From the NCBI RefSeq assembly GCF_037327425.1, contig NZ_CP147846.1, positions 4,154,001 through 4,218,000 of the forward strand: a stretch of DNA of 64,000 nucleotides. The letters run 5' to 3'. Of this stretch, positions 17,487-25,212 are shown one piece after another. The translations under genes and the position numbers were made by a program. This DNA is from Rhodococcus sovatensis (GTDB taxonomy: Bacteria > Actinomycetota > Actinomycetes > Mycobacteriales > Mycobacteriaceae). The notes beneath the pieces are model-generated. The model was not told the DNA's origin. It saw nothing but the letters and a program-made list of their open reading frames with translations, and searched no databases. Numbering within the stretch: position 1 is the first letter of the stretch; the number at the start of each line of letters is the position of its first letter.

Positions 17487-17567
17487 TTGACATAGATGTA
17501 ATGCTTTTGACTATGTCAGTCATACTTGCTCCGGCGGACATAGTCAAATAGTGTTTACTTATGTCAA
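17487..17567. promoter_or_regulatory. Repeated GACATAGTC-type operator sites between SDR and CGNR genes
   Basis: The 84-bp divergent gap contains TTTGACTATGTC (17506-17517) and its exact reverse complement GACATAGTCAAA (17537-17548). Two further partial copies sit at the flanks: TTGACATAG at 17487-17495 and TTATGTCAA at 17559-17567. The flanking copies lie next to or over the two start codons. This looks like a set of regulator-binding sites, most simply for the adjacent CGNR protein. Confidence 0.65.
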
Positions 17568-18076
17568 CGCGTCCTACTGCACGGTTCCGCATCGCACCCG
17601 CACCAGTCGGGTTGCACCGCGTCCAGGACTTGCTCAACACGCGCGCACTGGCTGCCAAGGGCTTCCCCGACCTTCTCGCCGACGGGGTGGCGGCGTCACA
17701 GTCTCTCGATGCCGATCTCACCGACGCCGATGCGCGCGAACTTCGCGGCCTTCGTACCGCACTCGAGGAGCTGATCGCAGGTACGTCACCGTCCATCAAT
17801 CCTGTCGGCGCGGAACTGAGCGTCGACGCCACGGGCGTGGTCCGGCTATCGCCCTCGGGAGGCGGCTGGGAGTACGTGGCATCACAAGTGTGGGCGGAGG
17901 TTCTACTCGCCCAGCAGACCGATACGTGGCGACGACTCAAGCGATGTCGAAACGAACTGTGCGGCACAGCGTTCTACGACCGATCCCGCAACAACAGTGG
18001 AGTCTGGCACGACGTCAAGACCTGTGGGAATACGGCGAACCTGAGGGCATCCCGGGCAAGGAGGCGGTCCGAATGA
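17561..18076 (+). CDS. CGNR zinc-finger domain transcriptional regulator (ABATE-like)
   Basis: A 171-aa protein. The N-terminal ~120 residues resemble the stress-response ABATE domain found with CGNR fingers. The C-terminal CGNR zinc finger is clear: CRNELCGTAFYD, then TCGNTANLRASRARRR, where CGNT is a one-residue variant of the CGNR box. The family acts as DNA-binding regulators in actinobacteria. It is divergent from an SDR gene, with four related sites in the gap. The downstream palindrome at 18088-18144 separates it from convergent holB. Confidence 0.85.
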   Translation: MSTRPTARFRIAPAPVGLHRVQDLLNTRALAAKGFPDLLADGVAASQSLDADLTDADARELRGLRTALEELIAGTSPSINPVGAELSVDATGVVRLSPSGGGWEYVASQVWAEVLLAQQTDTWRRLKRCRNELCGTAFYDRSRNNSGVWHDVKTCGNTANLRASRARRRSE

Positions 18077-18087
18077 CGTTGCCGCCC

Positions 18088-18144
18088 ATCGCTTGGATGG
18101 ACCGACGACGGCATCTGACCGTATGAATGGACCATTCAAGCGAT
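18088..18144. repeat. Palindromic repeat family B, copy 1 (between convergent genes)
   Basis: Arms 18088-18103 and 18129-18144 pair at 14 of 16 positions, plus one G-U in RNA, around a 25-base loop. The right arm shares 19 identical bases (ATGGACCATTCAAGCGATA, 18127-18145) with the second copy at 20556-20574. It fills the gap between the convergent CGNR and holB genes and may act as a bidirectional terminator. Confidence 0.65.
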
Positions 18145-18163
18145 AGTGACCTGGCGGCCCGAG

Positions 18164-19351
18164 TCAGCGCAGCGCCGCACCCAGCTGCGCGACCATCGCG
18201 TACACCGCGAACTTCGGCTTGGCGTTGAGCGCCAACGCTTCACGGCACACGAGGATCGCCTCGATACTCTTCAGCAACGCCTCCGGCGATGCACCCCGCG
18301 CCATACGTTCGATCTGCTCGGCCATGTCCGGGTGATTCAGGACGGCGGTCGATCCGTACGACCGGGCCAGTGCGTCTCGATACAGTCCCGCAAGGTCGAT
18401 CAACGCGCGGTCGAAGGAATCTCGAAGATTTCGGGTGCGCCGCGACTTCTGCCGAGCTTCCAATTCCTTGATCACACCCGCCGACCCGCGCAGCGCTCCT
18501 GCCGCACCCTTACCTGTACCGCCTGCCCCGAGAGCGGTCCGCAGTTCTTCCATCTCGACGCCGTCGAGCGCGGCACTGATCTCAGCGGCCTCCGTCTCGG
18601 CAGCCTTCACCATCTCCTCGGCCGCGAGGTACGCCTGGTTCGGCCGGGCTGCAGCGGAAGCGAGGCCGAGCGCGCGGATGCGTCGGGCACGCGCGTCTTC
18701 GTCTGTCGCCAGTCGGCGGGCGCGGCCGACGTGACCACCGCTGACCGACGCCGCCCACTGCGCGGTCTTCTCGTCGAGTTGGTCCCTGGTCTGCAACACC
18801 TGGGAGATCGCCGACGCCGTCGGCGTGACGAGATGGATGTGACGGCACCTGGACCGGAGCGTCACCGACATGTCCTCGGGATCGGTCGACGGTGCACACA
18901 GCAGCATGACGGTCCGCACGGGCGGTTCCTCGACGACCTTCAACAGCGCATTGGCTGCGGCCTCGCTGAGTCGATCCGCATCCTCGATCACGACGATCTG
19001 CCAGCGCCCGGTGCTCGGCCGGCGGGCAGCGATCTGCACGATCTCGCGCATTTCCTTGACGCTGATGCTCAGTCCCTGCGGGATGATGCGTCGAACATCG
19101 CCGTGAGTGCCTGCCATCGTCGTCGTACACGCGTGGCACTCGCCGCACCCAGGCACACCCTCGGTAGTGCACTGAAGTGCTGCCGCGAAACACAGAGCAG
19201 CGATCGATCGTCCCGATCCAGGAGGGCCGGTGAACAGCCAGGAGTGCGTCATCGCCGATCCGGGCGCGCCGGAGCGGGCTCCCACGGCTGCGCCCGTCAG
19301 TTCCGCTTCGACGTCCTCTTGGCCGATCAGTCGATCGAATACTCCAGCCAT
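18164..19351 (-). CDS. holB: DNA polymerase III subunit delta prime
   Basis: A 395-aa clamp-loader subunit. The P-loop region reads GPPGSGRS, with Arg in place of the usual Lys, as expected for the non-hydrolysing delta prime subunit. A zinc module has four Cys (CTTEGVPGCGECHAC), and LLKVVEEPP and the LRSRCRHI sensor motif follow. A longer C-terminal part than in E. coli is usual for actinobacteria. It is the Rv3644c position in the M. tuberculosis order. It loads the beta clamp at replication forks. Confidence 0.93.
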   Translation of the reverse strand: MAGVFDRLIGQEDVEAELTGAAVGARSGAPGSAMTHSWLFTGPPGSGRSIAALCFAAALQCTTEGVPGCGECHACTTTMAGTHGDVRRIIPQGLSISVKEMREIVQIAARRPSTGRWQIVVIEDADRLSEAAANALLKVVEEPPVRTVMLLCAPSTDPEDMSVTLRSRCRHIHLVTPTASAISQVLQTRDQLDEKTAQWAASVSGGHVGRARRLATDEDARARRIRALGLASAAARPNQAYLAAEEMVKAAETEAAEISAALDGVEMEELRTALGAGGTGKGAAGALRGSAGVIKELEARQKSRRTRNLRDSFDRALIDLAGLYRDALARSYGSTAVLNHPDMAEQIERMARGASPEALLKSIEAILVCREALALNAKPKFAVYAMVAQLGAALR

Positions 19352-19388
19352 GACTGAGCAGCTTAGTCGGCGGGTCCGACTCGGATTC

Positions 19389-19910
19389 TCAGCGAGGTGG
19401 CGGGAAGTAGGGCGCGATCACGTCGAACCTCTCCAACAACGACTGACGCTCATCGGCCAGAGAGGCATTGCCGGCTTCGCTGATGTACATCGAGACCGCG
19501 CCTGCCTCGGTCATAGTTTGCGTCGCGTACATGTCGTCGTCGAGGACATACAGGTACGTCGTGTAGTCCCCGTAGGGCAGCATCTCGACATCAGACACCT
19601 CGGGGTTCGCATACGGGTTCTCGATGAACGTGGTGTCCTCGATGAGAAGGATCCCGATCGCGAAGGAATCGTTTGCCCACAAGCATCCAGGGGTCCCCGA
19701 CAACTCGGTAGCCCCAACACCGGGCAGGTCGAGATCCTCCAACAAGTCCGCGGGAAGGTCACAGGGATCGAACTTCACCGGCGTCGATCTCGACAAGGCC
19801 GAATCCGGTTTTGCGGCAATAGCGTTCCCCTGAACATCCGTCGAGCAGCCGAGAACGGCCACCGAGAATGCGACGATGATACCGCCTAGAAGTGCGGTCG
19901 AGGCGCGCAT
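19389..19910 (-). CDS. DUF3558 family lipoprotein (second of a pair)
   Basis: A 173-aa protein with a lipoprotein signal (VAVLGCS, lipobox Cys near 22) and the DUF3558 signature FDPCDLP near residue 48; a later Cys in TPGCLW would pair with it. The family is abundant in mycolic-acid bacteria and of unknown function. Its start codon follows directly after the stop of the upstream DUF3558 gene, so they are co-translated. In M. tuberculosis the space between holB and topA holds an adenylate cyclase instead. Confidence 0.85.
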   Translation of the reverse strand: MRASTALLGGIIVAFSVAVLGCSTDVQGNAIAAKPDSALSRSTPVKFDPCDLPADLLEDLDLPGVGATELSGTPGCLWANDSFAIGILLIEDTTFIENPYANPEVSDVEMLPYGDYTTYLYVLDDDMYATQTMTEAGAVSMYISEAGNASLADERQSLLERFDVIAPYFPPPR

Positions 19911-20465
19911 CTACGCGTCACCTAGGAGCAGTCTGGTGGTGATTCTCAAATTGAAGCAGTAGGAGTCGAACTGCACTTCGGACATCGTGAATTGCACCGT
20001 CCGATTGTCGATCTCGGACAGCGAGATGCACTGGTCTCCCTTGAACACGAACAGCTGGACCATCTGACCGTAGGCCTCGAATTCAACCAAGTCGGTGACG
20101 CCAGGGGTAGTCGCGATCGACTCCCGATTCACCTCGCCGTTGATTCCCGCGGTGAACCGCAGGCCATCACCGGTCCACGTACATCCACCTCCTCCCGGGA
20201 TATCCGATCTCGTCTCCGGGTCGACGCCCACGAATACTCTCAGCGAGATGTCGTCCAATTCGCACGGATCGAACGACGCTGCATTCGACGCGGACGGTGA
20301 CGGGGCCGTAGCGCGCGGACGCGTGCTCGAAGTGGGTGCACTCGACTGACTCTCGCTCACCCCTAGGCCCTGCCACGAGTCCTCGACGACGGCCTTGCCC
20401 TCGACCGTCTGGGCGCACCCCGTCAGCGCCAGTACACACAGGGCTATCGTCAGTTTCTTTCCCAC
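19911..20465 (-). CDS. DUF3558 family lipoprotein (first of a pair)
   Basis: A 184-aa lipoprotein starting at GTG, with a short signal ending LALTGCAQ, a Ser/Thr/Pro-rich linker (about residues 35-62), then FDPCELD and a matching Cys in GGGCTW. It shares the domain with the next gene but little sequence, so the duplication is old or the pair works as two different subunits. The linker suggests an exposed domain held off the membrane. Function is unknown. Confidence 0.85.
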   Translation of the reverse strand: MGKKLTIALCVLALTGCAQTVEGKAVVEDSWQGLGVSESQSSAPTSSTRPRATAPSPSASNAASFDPCELDDISLRVFVGVDPETRSDIPGGGGCTWTGDGLRFTAGINGEVNRESIATTPGVTDLVEFEAYGQMVQLFVFKGDQCISLSEIDNRTVQFTMSEVQFDSYCFNLRITTRLLLGDA

Positions 20466-20518
20466 ATGGACTTGGACGCGCCGGAGCCGCCATCGGTTCC
20501 CGCCGCCCTATTTCCGAC

Positions 20519-20571
20519 CGCTTGAAAGGTTCATTCATGCTGCCAGACAGCATGGATGGACCATTCAAGCG
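20519..20571. repeat. Palindromic repeat family B, copy 2
   Basis: Two 24-base arms (20519-20542 and 20548-20571) match at 21 positions around a 5-base loop, a stable stem-loop. It lies after topA and before the DUF3558 pair on the same strand, so it may end topA transcription. The right arm is the sequence shared with 18127-18145. Confidence 0.7.
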
Positions 20572-20627
20572 ATAAGGGGGCGGGCCAACCCACCCGGGCC
20601 AACCCACCCAGGCCTACTCACGCGAAC

Positions 20628-23600
20628 CTACTCGGCCGGCGGAGCCTTCTTCGCCGCAGCCTTCTTGGCGGGAGCCTTTTTCGCCGGCGCCTTCTTGGCG
20701 GCGGTCTTCTTCGCCGCAGCCTTCTTCGCCGGCGCCTTCTTGGTCGCCGTCTTGCTAGCCGTCGCCTTCTTCGTGGCTGCCTTCTTGGTGGCCTTCTTCT
20801 TCACCGGCCCGCGTGCACGCCGGTCTGCCAACAGCTCCGACGCACGGTCGTCGGTGATGGTTGCGACGTCGTCGTCCTTGCGCAAGCTGGCGTTGGTTTC
20901 ACCGTCGGTGACGTACGGACCGAAGCGACCGTCCTTGATCACCATCGGCTGCTCGCTGATCGGGTCGGTGCCCAGTTCGCGCAGCGGCGGCTTCGCCTCA
21001 CCTTGTCGTCCACGTCGCTTCGGTTCGGAGTAGATCTTCAACGCCTCTTCGAGAGTGACGGTGAAGAGCTGCTCTTCGTCTGCCAGCGAGCGAGAGTCGG
21101 TGCCCTTCTTCAGGTATGGACCGTAGCGGCCGTTCTGCGCCGTGATCTCTTCCTTGGATTCGGGATCGATGCCGACGACACGTGGCAGCGACAGCAGCTT
21201 GAGGGCATCCTCGAGCGTGATGGTCGCGAGGTCCATCGACTTGAGCAGCGAACCGGTACGCGGCTTGGGGCCGGTGGCCTTCTTCGCGGCCTTCTTGGCA
21301 GGGGCCTTCTTCGCCGCAGCCTTCTTGACCGCCGTTTTGGTACCACCGCCGCCATCACCACTGTCGCCGGTGGGGATGGGGACGATGTCCGGCTCGGGCG
21401 GAGTCGGTTCCGGCTCCGGTTCGGGCAGGATCTCGGTGACGTACGGCCCGAATCGCCCTTCCTTGGCGACGATCTCGTTGCCGGTCAGCGGGTCGGCGCC
21501 GAGCTTGCGGCCCTCCTGCGGGGTGGCGAACAGCTTCTCGGCGAACTCGATGGTGAGCTCGTCCGGTGGGAGATCGTCGGGCAGATTGGCACGCTGTGAG
21601 ATCGGATCCCCGTCGGGATCATCGTCGTTCTTGACCATCCGTTCGAGGTATGGACCGTAGCGACCGACACGGACGTGGATCTCGCGGCCCTGATCGTCGT
21701 CGAACAGCCTGATCGAGTTGATGACACGAGCGTCGATGTCCTCGAGGTTGGTGCCGACCATCTTCTTCAGGCCACCCGAGCGTGCCACGGACCCCTCGGC
21801 GCCGGTGTCCCCACCGAAGTAGAAGTTCTGCAGCCAGTTGCCTCGTCGCTCACGGCCTCCGGCGATGGCGTCGAGATCGTCTTCCATGCCTGCGGTGAAG
21901 TCGAAGTCCACGAGTCGACCGAAGTGAGCCTCGAGGAGAGCGATGACCGAGAACGCGACCCACGACGGCACGAGGGCACTGCCACGTTTGTAGACATATC
22001 CGCGATCGAGAATCGTCTTGATGATCGAGGCGTACGTCGACGGGCGGCCGATGCCGAGTTCTTCGAGCGTCTTGATCAGCGACGCTTCGGTGTAGCGCGC
22101 AGGTGGATTGGTCGTGTGGCCGTCGGGATCGAGCTTGGTGGCGACAACCGCGGCGCCGGCCTTCAATGCTGGAAGGCGCGACTCGGCGTCGTCGGACTGC
22201 CCGCCCGCTTCGTCGTCGACGCTTTCCACATACGCCTTGAGGAAGCCTGCGAAGGTAATCGTCCGGCCCGAGGCGGAGAAGGTGCACTCTTCGCCGGTAC
22301 CGGCCGTGCCGGTGATGCGCAGCGTCAGCGTCGTTCCGCGGAGATCTGCCATCTGCGAGGCGACGGTCCGCTGCCAGATGAGCTCGTACAACCGGAACTC
22401 GTCGGTCTGCAATGCCGAATGCAGCTGCCCCGGGGTCTGGAAGACGTCACCGGAAGGCCTGATCGCCTCGTGCGCCTCCTGTGCGTTCTTCACCTTGCGC
22501 GTGTACTGCCGCGGTGACGGATGCACGTACTCGGGACCGTACAGCTCCGTTGCCTGCGCGCGGGCAGCAGCGATGGCCGACTCCGACAGCGTCGTCGAGT
22601 CGGTACGCATGTAGGTGATGTAACCGTTCTCGTACAGACGCTGCGCGACGCGCATGGTCCGCTCCGAGGAAAACCGCAGCTTGCGTCCGGCTTCCTGCTG
22701 CAGCGTAGACGTCATGAACGGCGGGTACGGCTTGCGTGTGTACGGCTTGTCCTCGGCGGACGCAACAGTGAGGTCGACGCCTTCGAGCGCCTCGGCAAGG
22801 CGCCTGGCACGTGGCTCGTCGATGACGGTGACGCCGTCGGACTTCAATTTGCCGTCGGCCCCGAAGTCACGACCCGAGGCGACTCGGGAACCGTCGACGT
22901 TGACCAGACGCGCTCCGAAACTGCGCGGTGAGGCGTCGGCACCGGCGTCGAGGGTGGCGGAAATGTCCCAGTACTCGGCGCTGCGGAAGGCCATGCGGTC
23001 GCGTTCACGCTGAACGACGATCCTGGTGGCGACGGATTGGACGCGTCCCGCCGACAGCTTCGGCATGACCTTTTTCCACAGCACGGGACTGACCTCGTAG
23101 CCGTAGAGGCGGTCGAGGATGCGACGTGTTTCCTGTGCGTCGACGAGATCCTGGTCGAGCTCGCGGGTGTCCGCAGCAGCAGCGAGGATCGCTGGCTTGG
23201 TGATCTCGTGGAAGACCATCCGTCGGACGGGAATCTTGGGGTTCAGGGTCTCGAGGAGATGCCATGCGATGGCCTCGCCCTCGCGGTCAGGGTCAGTGGC
23301 GAGGAAGAGTTCGTCGGCGTCCTTGAGCAGACTCTTGAGCTCGGCGACCTTGCTCTTCTTCTCCGGTGAGACGACATAGAGCGCCTCGAAGTCGTGATCG
23401 ACGTCCACGCCGAGCCGCGCCCAGGCCTCACCTTTGTACTTGGCCGGTACGTCCGCGGCGCCGCGAGGCAAGTCGCGGATGTGACCCACCGACGCCTCGA
23501 CGACGTAGTTCTTGCCCAGGTACGGGGCGATCTTCTTGGCTTTGGTCGGGGACTCGACGATGACAAGGCGCCGCGGCTCGACAGATCCGCCGGTGGTGGT

Positions 23601-23630
23601 GTCCCCCGTGCCGTTATTGCGTGCTGCCAC
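20628..23630 (-). CDS. topA: DNA topoisomerase I with lysine/alanine-rich tail
   Basis: A 1000-aa type IA topoisomerase that relaxes negative supercoils. The N-terminal Toprim domain has VIVESPTKAKKI and DPDREGE. The active-site Tyr lies in GYITYMRTDSTTLS. The C-terminus has repeated NGRYGPYL/DGRFGPYV elements in place of zinc fingers, as in mycobacteria, and ends in a long KKA-type basic tail (from about residue 940) that binds DNA. An internal Lys/Ala-rich linker (near 760-790) resembles the tail. The start is GTG. It has the Rv3646c position in the conserved order. Confidence 0.96.
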   Translation of the reverse strand: MAARNNGTGDTTTGGSVEPRRLVIVESPTKAKKIAPYLGKNYVVEASVGHIRDLPRGAADVPAKYKGEAWARLGVDVDHDFEALYVVSPEKKSKVAELKSLLKDADELFLATDPDREGEAIAWHLLETLNPKIPVRRMVFHEITKPAILAAAADTRELDQDLVDAQETRRILDRLYGYEVSPVLWKKVMPKLSAGRVQSVATRIVVQRERDRMAFRSAEYWDISATLDAGADASPRSFGARLVNVDGSRVASGRDFGADGKLKSDGVTVIDEPRARRLAEALEGVDLTVASAEDKPYTRKPYPPFMTSTLQQEAGRKLRFSSERTMRVAQRLYENGYITYMRTDSTTLSESAIAAARAQATELYGPEYVHPSPRQYTRKVKNAQEAHEAIRPSGDVFQTPGQLHSALQTDEFRLYELIWQRTVASQMADLRGTTLTLRITGTAGTGEECTFSASGRTITFAGFLKAYVESVDDEAGGQSDDAESRLPALKAGAAVVATKLDPDGHTTNPPARYTEASLIKTLEELGIGRPSTYASIIKTILDRGYVYKRGSALVPSWVAFSVIALLEAHFGRLVDFDFTAGMEDDLDAIAGGRERRGNWLQNFYFGGDTGAEGSVARSGGLKKMVGTNLEDIDARVINSIRLFDDDQGREIHVRVGRYGPYLERMVKNDDDPDGDPISQRANLPDDLPPDELTIEFAEKLFATPQEGRKLGADPLTGNEIVAKEGRFGPYVTEILPEPEPEPTPPEPDIVPIPTGDSGDGGGGTKTAVKKAAAKKAPAKKAAKKATGPKPRTGSLLKSMDLATITLEDALKLLSLPRVVGIDPESKEEITAQNGRYGPYLKKGTDSRSLADEEQLFTVTLEEALKIYSEPKRRGRQGEAKPPLRELGTDPISEQPMVIKDGRFGPYVTDGETNASLRKDDDVATITDDRASELLADRRARGPVKKKATKKAATKKATASKTATKKAPAKKAAAKKTAAKKAPAKKAPAKKAAAKKAPPAE

Positions 23631-23795
23631 CTTGCTGCCGAACCTTCCCTCGTTGCGTTCCCGATAGCCGTCTACTGCTCTCGACAGGCCCTTCGCAGGT
23701 ACTTCCTACCCGCCGAAACCGACATTTTTGCCGATCTGCCTGGTAACAGAGTGGCATACGCCGCCAAAATACTCGCAGATCAGCTGCTTACCTCC

Positions 23796-24464
23796 CTACT
23801 CGGCAGTCGGCCAACTGGTACGCGCGTCCGGATTCTGCGGAGCGGGGCCGACGTTCTCCACCAGCCGCAACATCCGTCTGCGACCTGTGATCCGCAGTCC
23901 CGGCATCGACCCCCTCGTACCGATCAACGTCGGGGCGATTCCCGCGCGCATCAGAGCTTGAGCGAGGGGCGCGTGGGTTTCCGGTGCATGCGGGTCCAGA
24001 CCGAGAACATACCGTTCACCCTCTGCTTCCGGCCGCCCGGCTGCGAGTACCCACGCGCGCAACTCGCGCGGACCGGGCACCCACCCAGGCGGCATCGCCT
24101 TGACTGCGCCCTTGGTCCACTGGGATGCCAAAGCGGACAGTTCGGGCACGGAAGCGGTTCGTACGAGTGGTCGATTTTCTTCCGACCGACCGAGCTCGGA
24201 GACCAAACCGCACTCGGCGATCAGATCCGAGATCGCCTCGGCACGCCAGAGCTGTTCGACGACGACCGAGATACGAGCGCCGGACGCCGACAGAACTACC
24301 TGGCCGGTGGACGCCAGCAGCCCACTCAAGTCCGTCACCGACGGCGGCAACGACTCGGCAGAGAAAAAGGACAACTGGTTCACAAGGTGGACAGTAGGAC
24401 ATCTTGTGGCAAACGTCCCCCGTCCGAGTCCTGTGTCTGCGACGGATACCCGGAAACGACTCAT
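23796..24464 (-). CDS. Conserved actinobacterial protein of unknown function (Rv3647c-like)
   Basis: About 222 aa if the start at 24464 is right; the spacing to the GGAGG there is short, so a downstream start is possible. No motif is recognised beyond conserved position between cspA and topA, as in M. tuberculosis Rv3647c. The C-terminal half has a stretch (LGLDPHAPETHAPLAQALMR and the RITGRRRMLRLVE region) that looks well conserved and basic at the end. No signal peptide or membrane segment is visible. Function is not assigned. Confidence 0.75.
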   Translation of the reverse strand: MSRFRVSVADTGLGRGTFATRCPTVHLVNQLSFFSAESLPPSVTDLSGLLASTGQVVLSASGARISVVVEQLWRAEAISDLIAECGLVSELGRSEENRPLVRTASVPELSALASQWTKGAVKAMPPGWVPGPRELRAWVLAAGRPEAEGERYVLGLDPHAPETHAPLAQALMRAGIAPTLIGTRGSMPGLRITGRRRMLRLVENVGPAPQNPDARTSWPTAE

Positions 24465-24560
24465 CCCCCTCCGCAAACCGGGCAAGCCCGGATACAGAGG
24501 GGGATGAGGTTGTCGGTTCCTCACACACAAATGGGAGGAAACTTGATCAGACTGCGTGGA

Positions 24561-24764
24561 TCAGACTGCGCGAACTCCGGTCGCCTGGGGCCCCTTGGTT
24601 CCCTGGCCAACCTCGAACTCGACGCGCTGGTTCTCCTCGAGGGTGCGGAAACCGCTGCCCTGAATCTCGGAGTAGTGAACGAAAACGTCAGCGGAGCCGT
24701 CTTCTGGTGCGATGAATCCAAAGCCCTTTTCGGCGTTGAACCACTTCACAGTTCCCTGTGCCAT
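24561..24764 (-). CDS. cspA: Cold-shock protein CspA family
   Basis: A 67-aa single cold-shock domain. It has KWFNAEKGFGFI (RNP1) and DVFVHYSEI (RNP2), and ends QATGVRAV. It binds single-stranded RNA/DNA as a chaperone. The ATG has AAGGAAAAGC before it. A gap of about 450 bp upstream leaves room for a long 5' leader, common in csp genes. It has the Rv3648c position. Confidence 0.95.
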   Translation of the reverse strand: MAQGTVKWFNAEKGFGFIAPEDGSADVFVHYSEIQGSGFRTLEENQRVEFEVGQGTKGPQATGVRAV

Positions 24765-25212
24765 GCTTTTCCTTCTCTTTCTAACACCGGATGCGGTGGG
24801 CAGCACTTACAGTCCACCGGGCCGGTTCCGACCGTTGTACTTCCTGAATTCCCCCTCAGGCGGAACCCCACTCCGACTGAACCGCCGGAAAGCAAGACCC
24901 CTTCAGGAAACGCTCCAAAAGCACACCGCTCGCAACAATAGATCCTGCGAGCGTGAGAACGAACACAGAAGCTGCGACCAGTTCAAGTCAACCACGACTT
25001 GGGCGTTTCCAACAGTCGAAAAGTGAGTTTTCGGCACATTCGGTTGATCTTGAAACATCGCGACAACGACTGTTGCATCGTTCACCCGTCCCCGCCAGCG
25101 TCGATACCCGGCCGCTGTGCCCGCGCACCCGGTGGACCGATAGCATGAAAACTGCAGGTCGCGGCCCCCGCCAGAGCACGTGGCAACGTCAGCAGAATCA
25201 TGGAGAGCAGCA
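24765..25212. other. Intergenic region between cspA and the divergent helicase gene
   Basis: No convincing gene is visible. The part nearest cspA (24765-24920) contains short inverted repeats such as TTTCCTGAA/TTCAGGAA in the probable leader of cspA, which may fold in the mRNA. The rest should hold the two divergent promoters; no clear -10/-35 pair could be assigned by eye. Confidence 0.5.

Noticed and set aside
20640..20830. Tandem-repeat-like GCCTTCTTSGCS stretch
   Set aside because: It codes the Lys/Ala-rich tail of TopA, a normal feature of actinobacterial topoisomerase I, and is not a separate repeat element.
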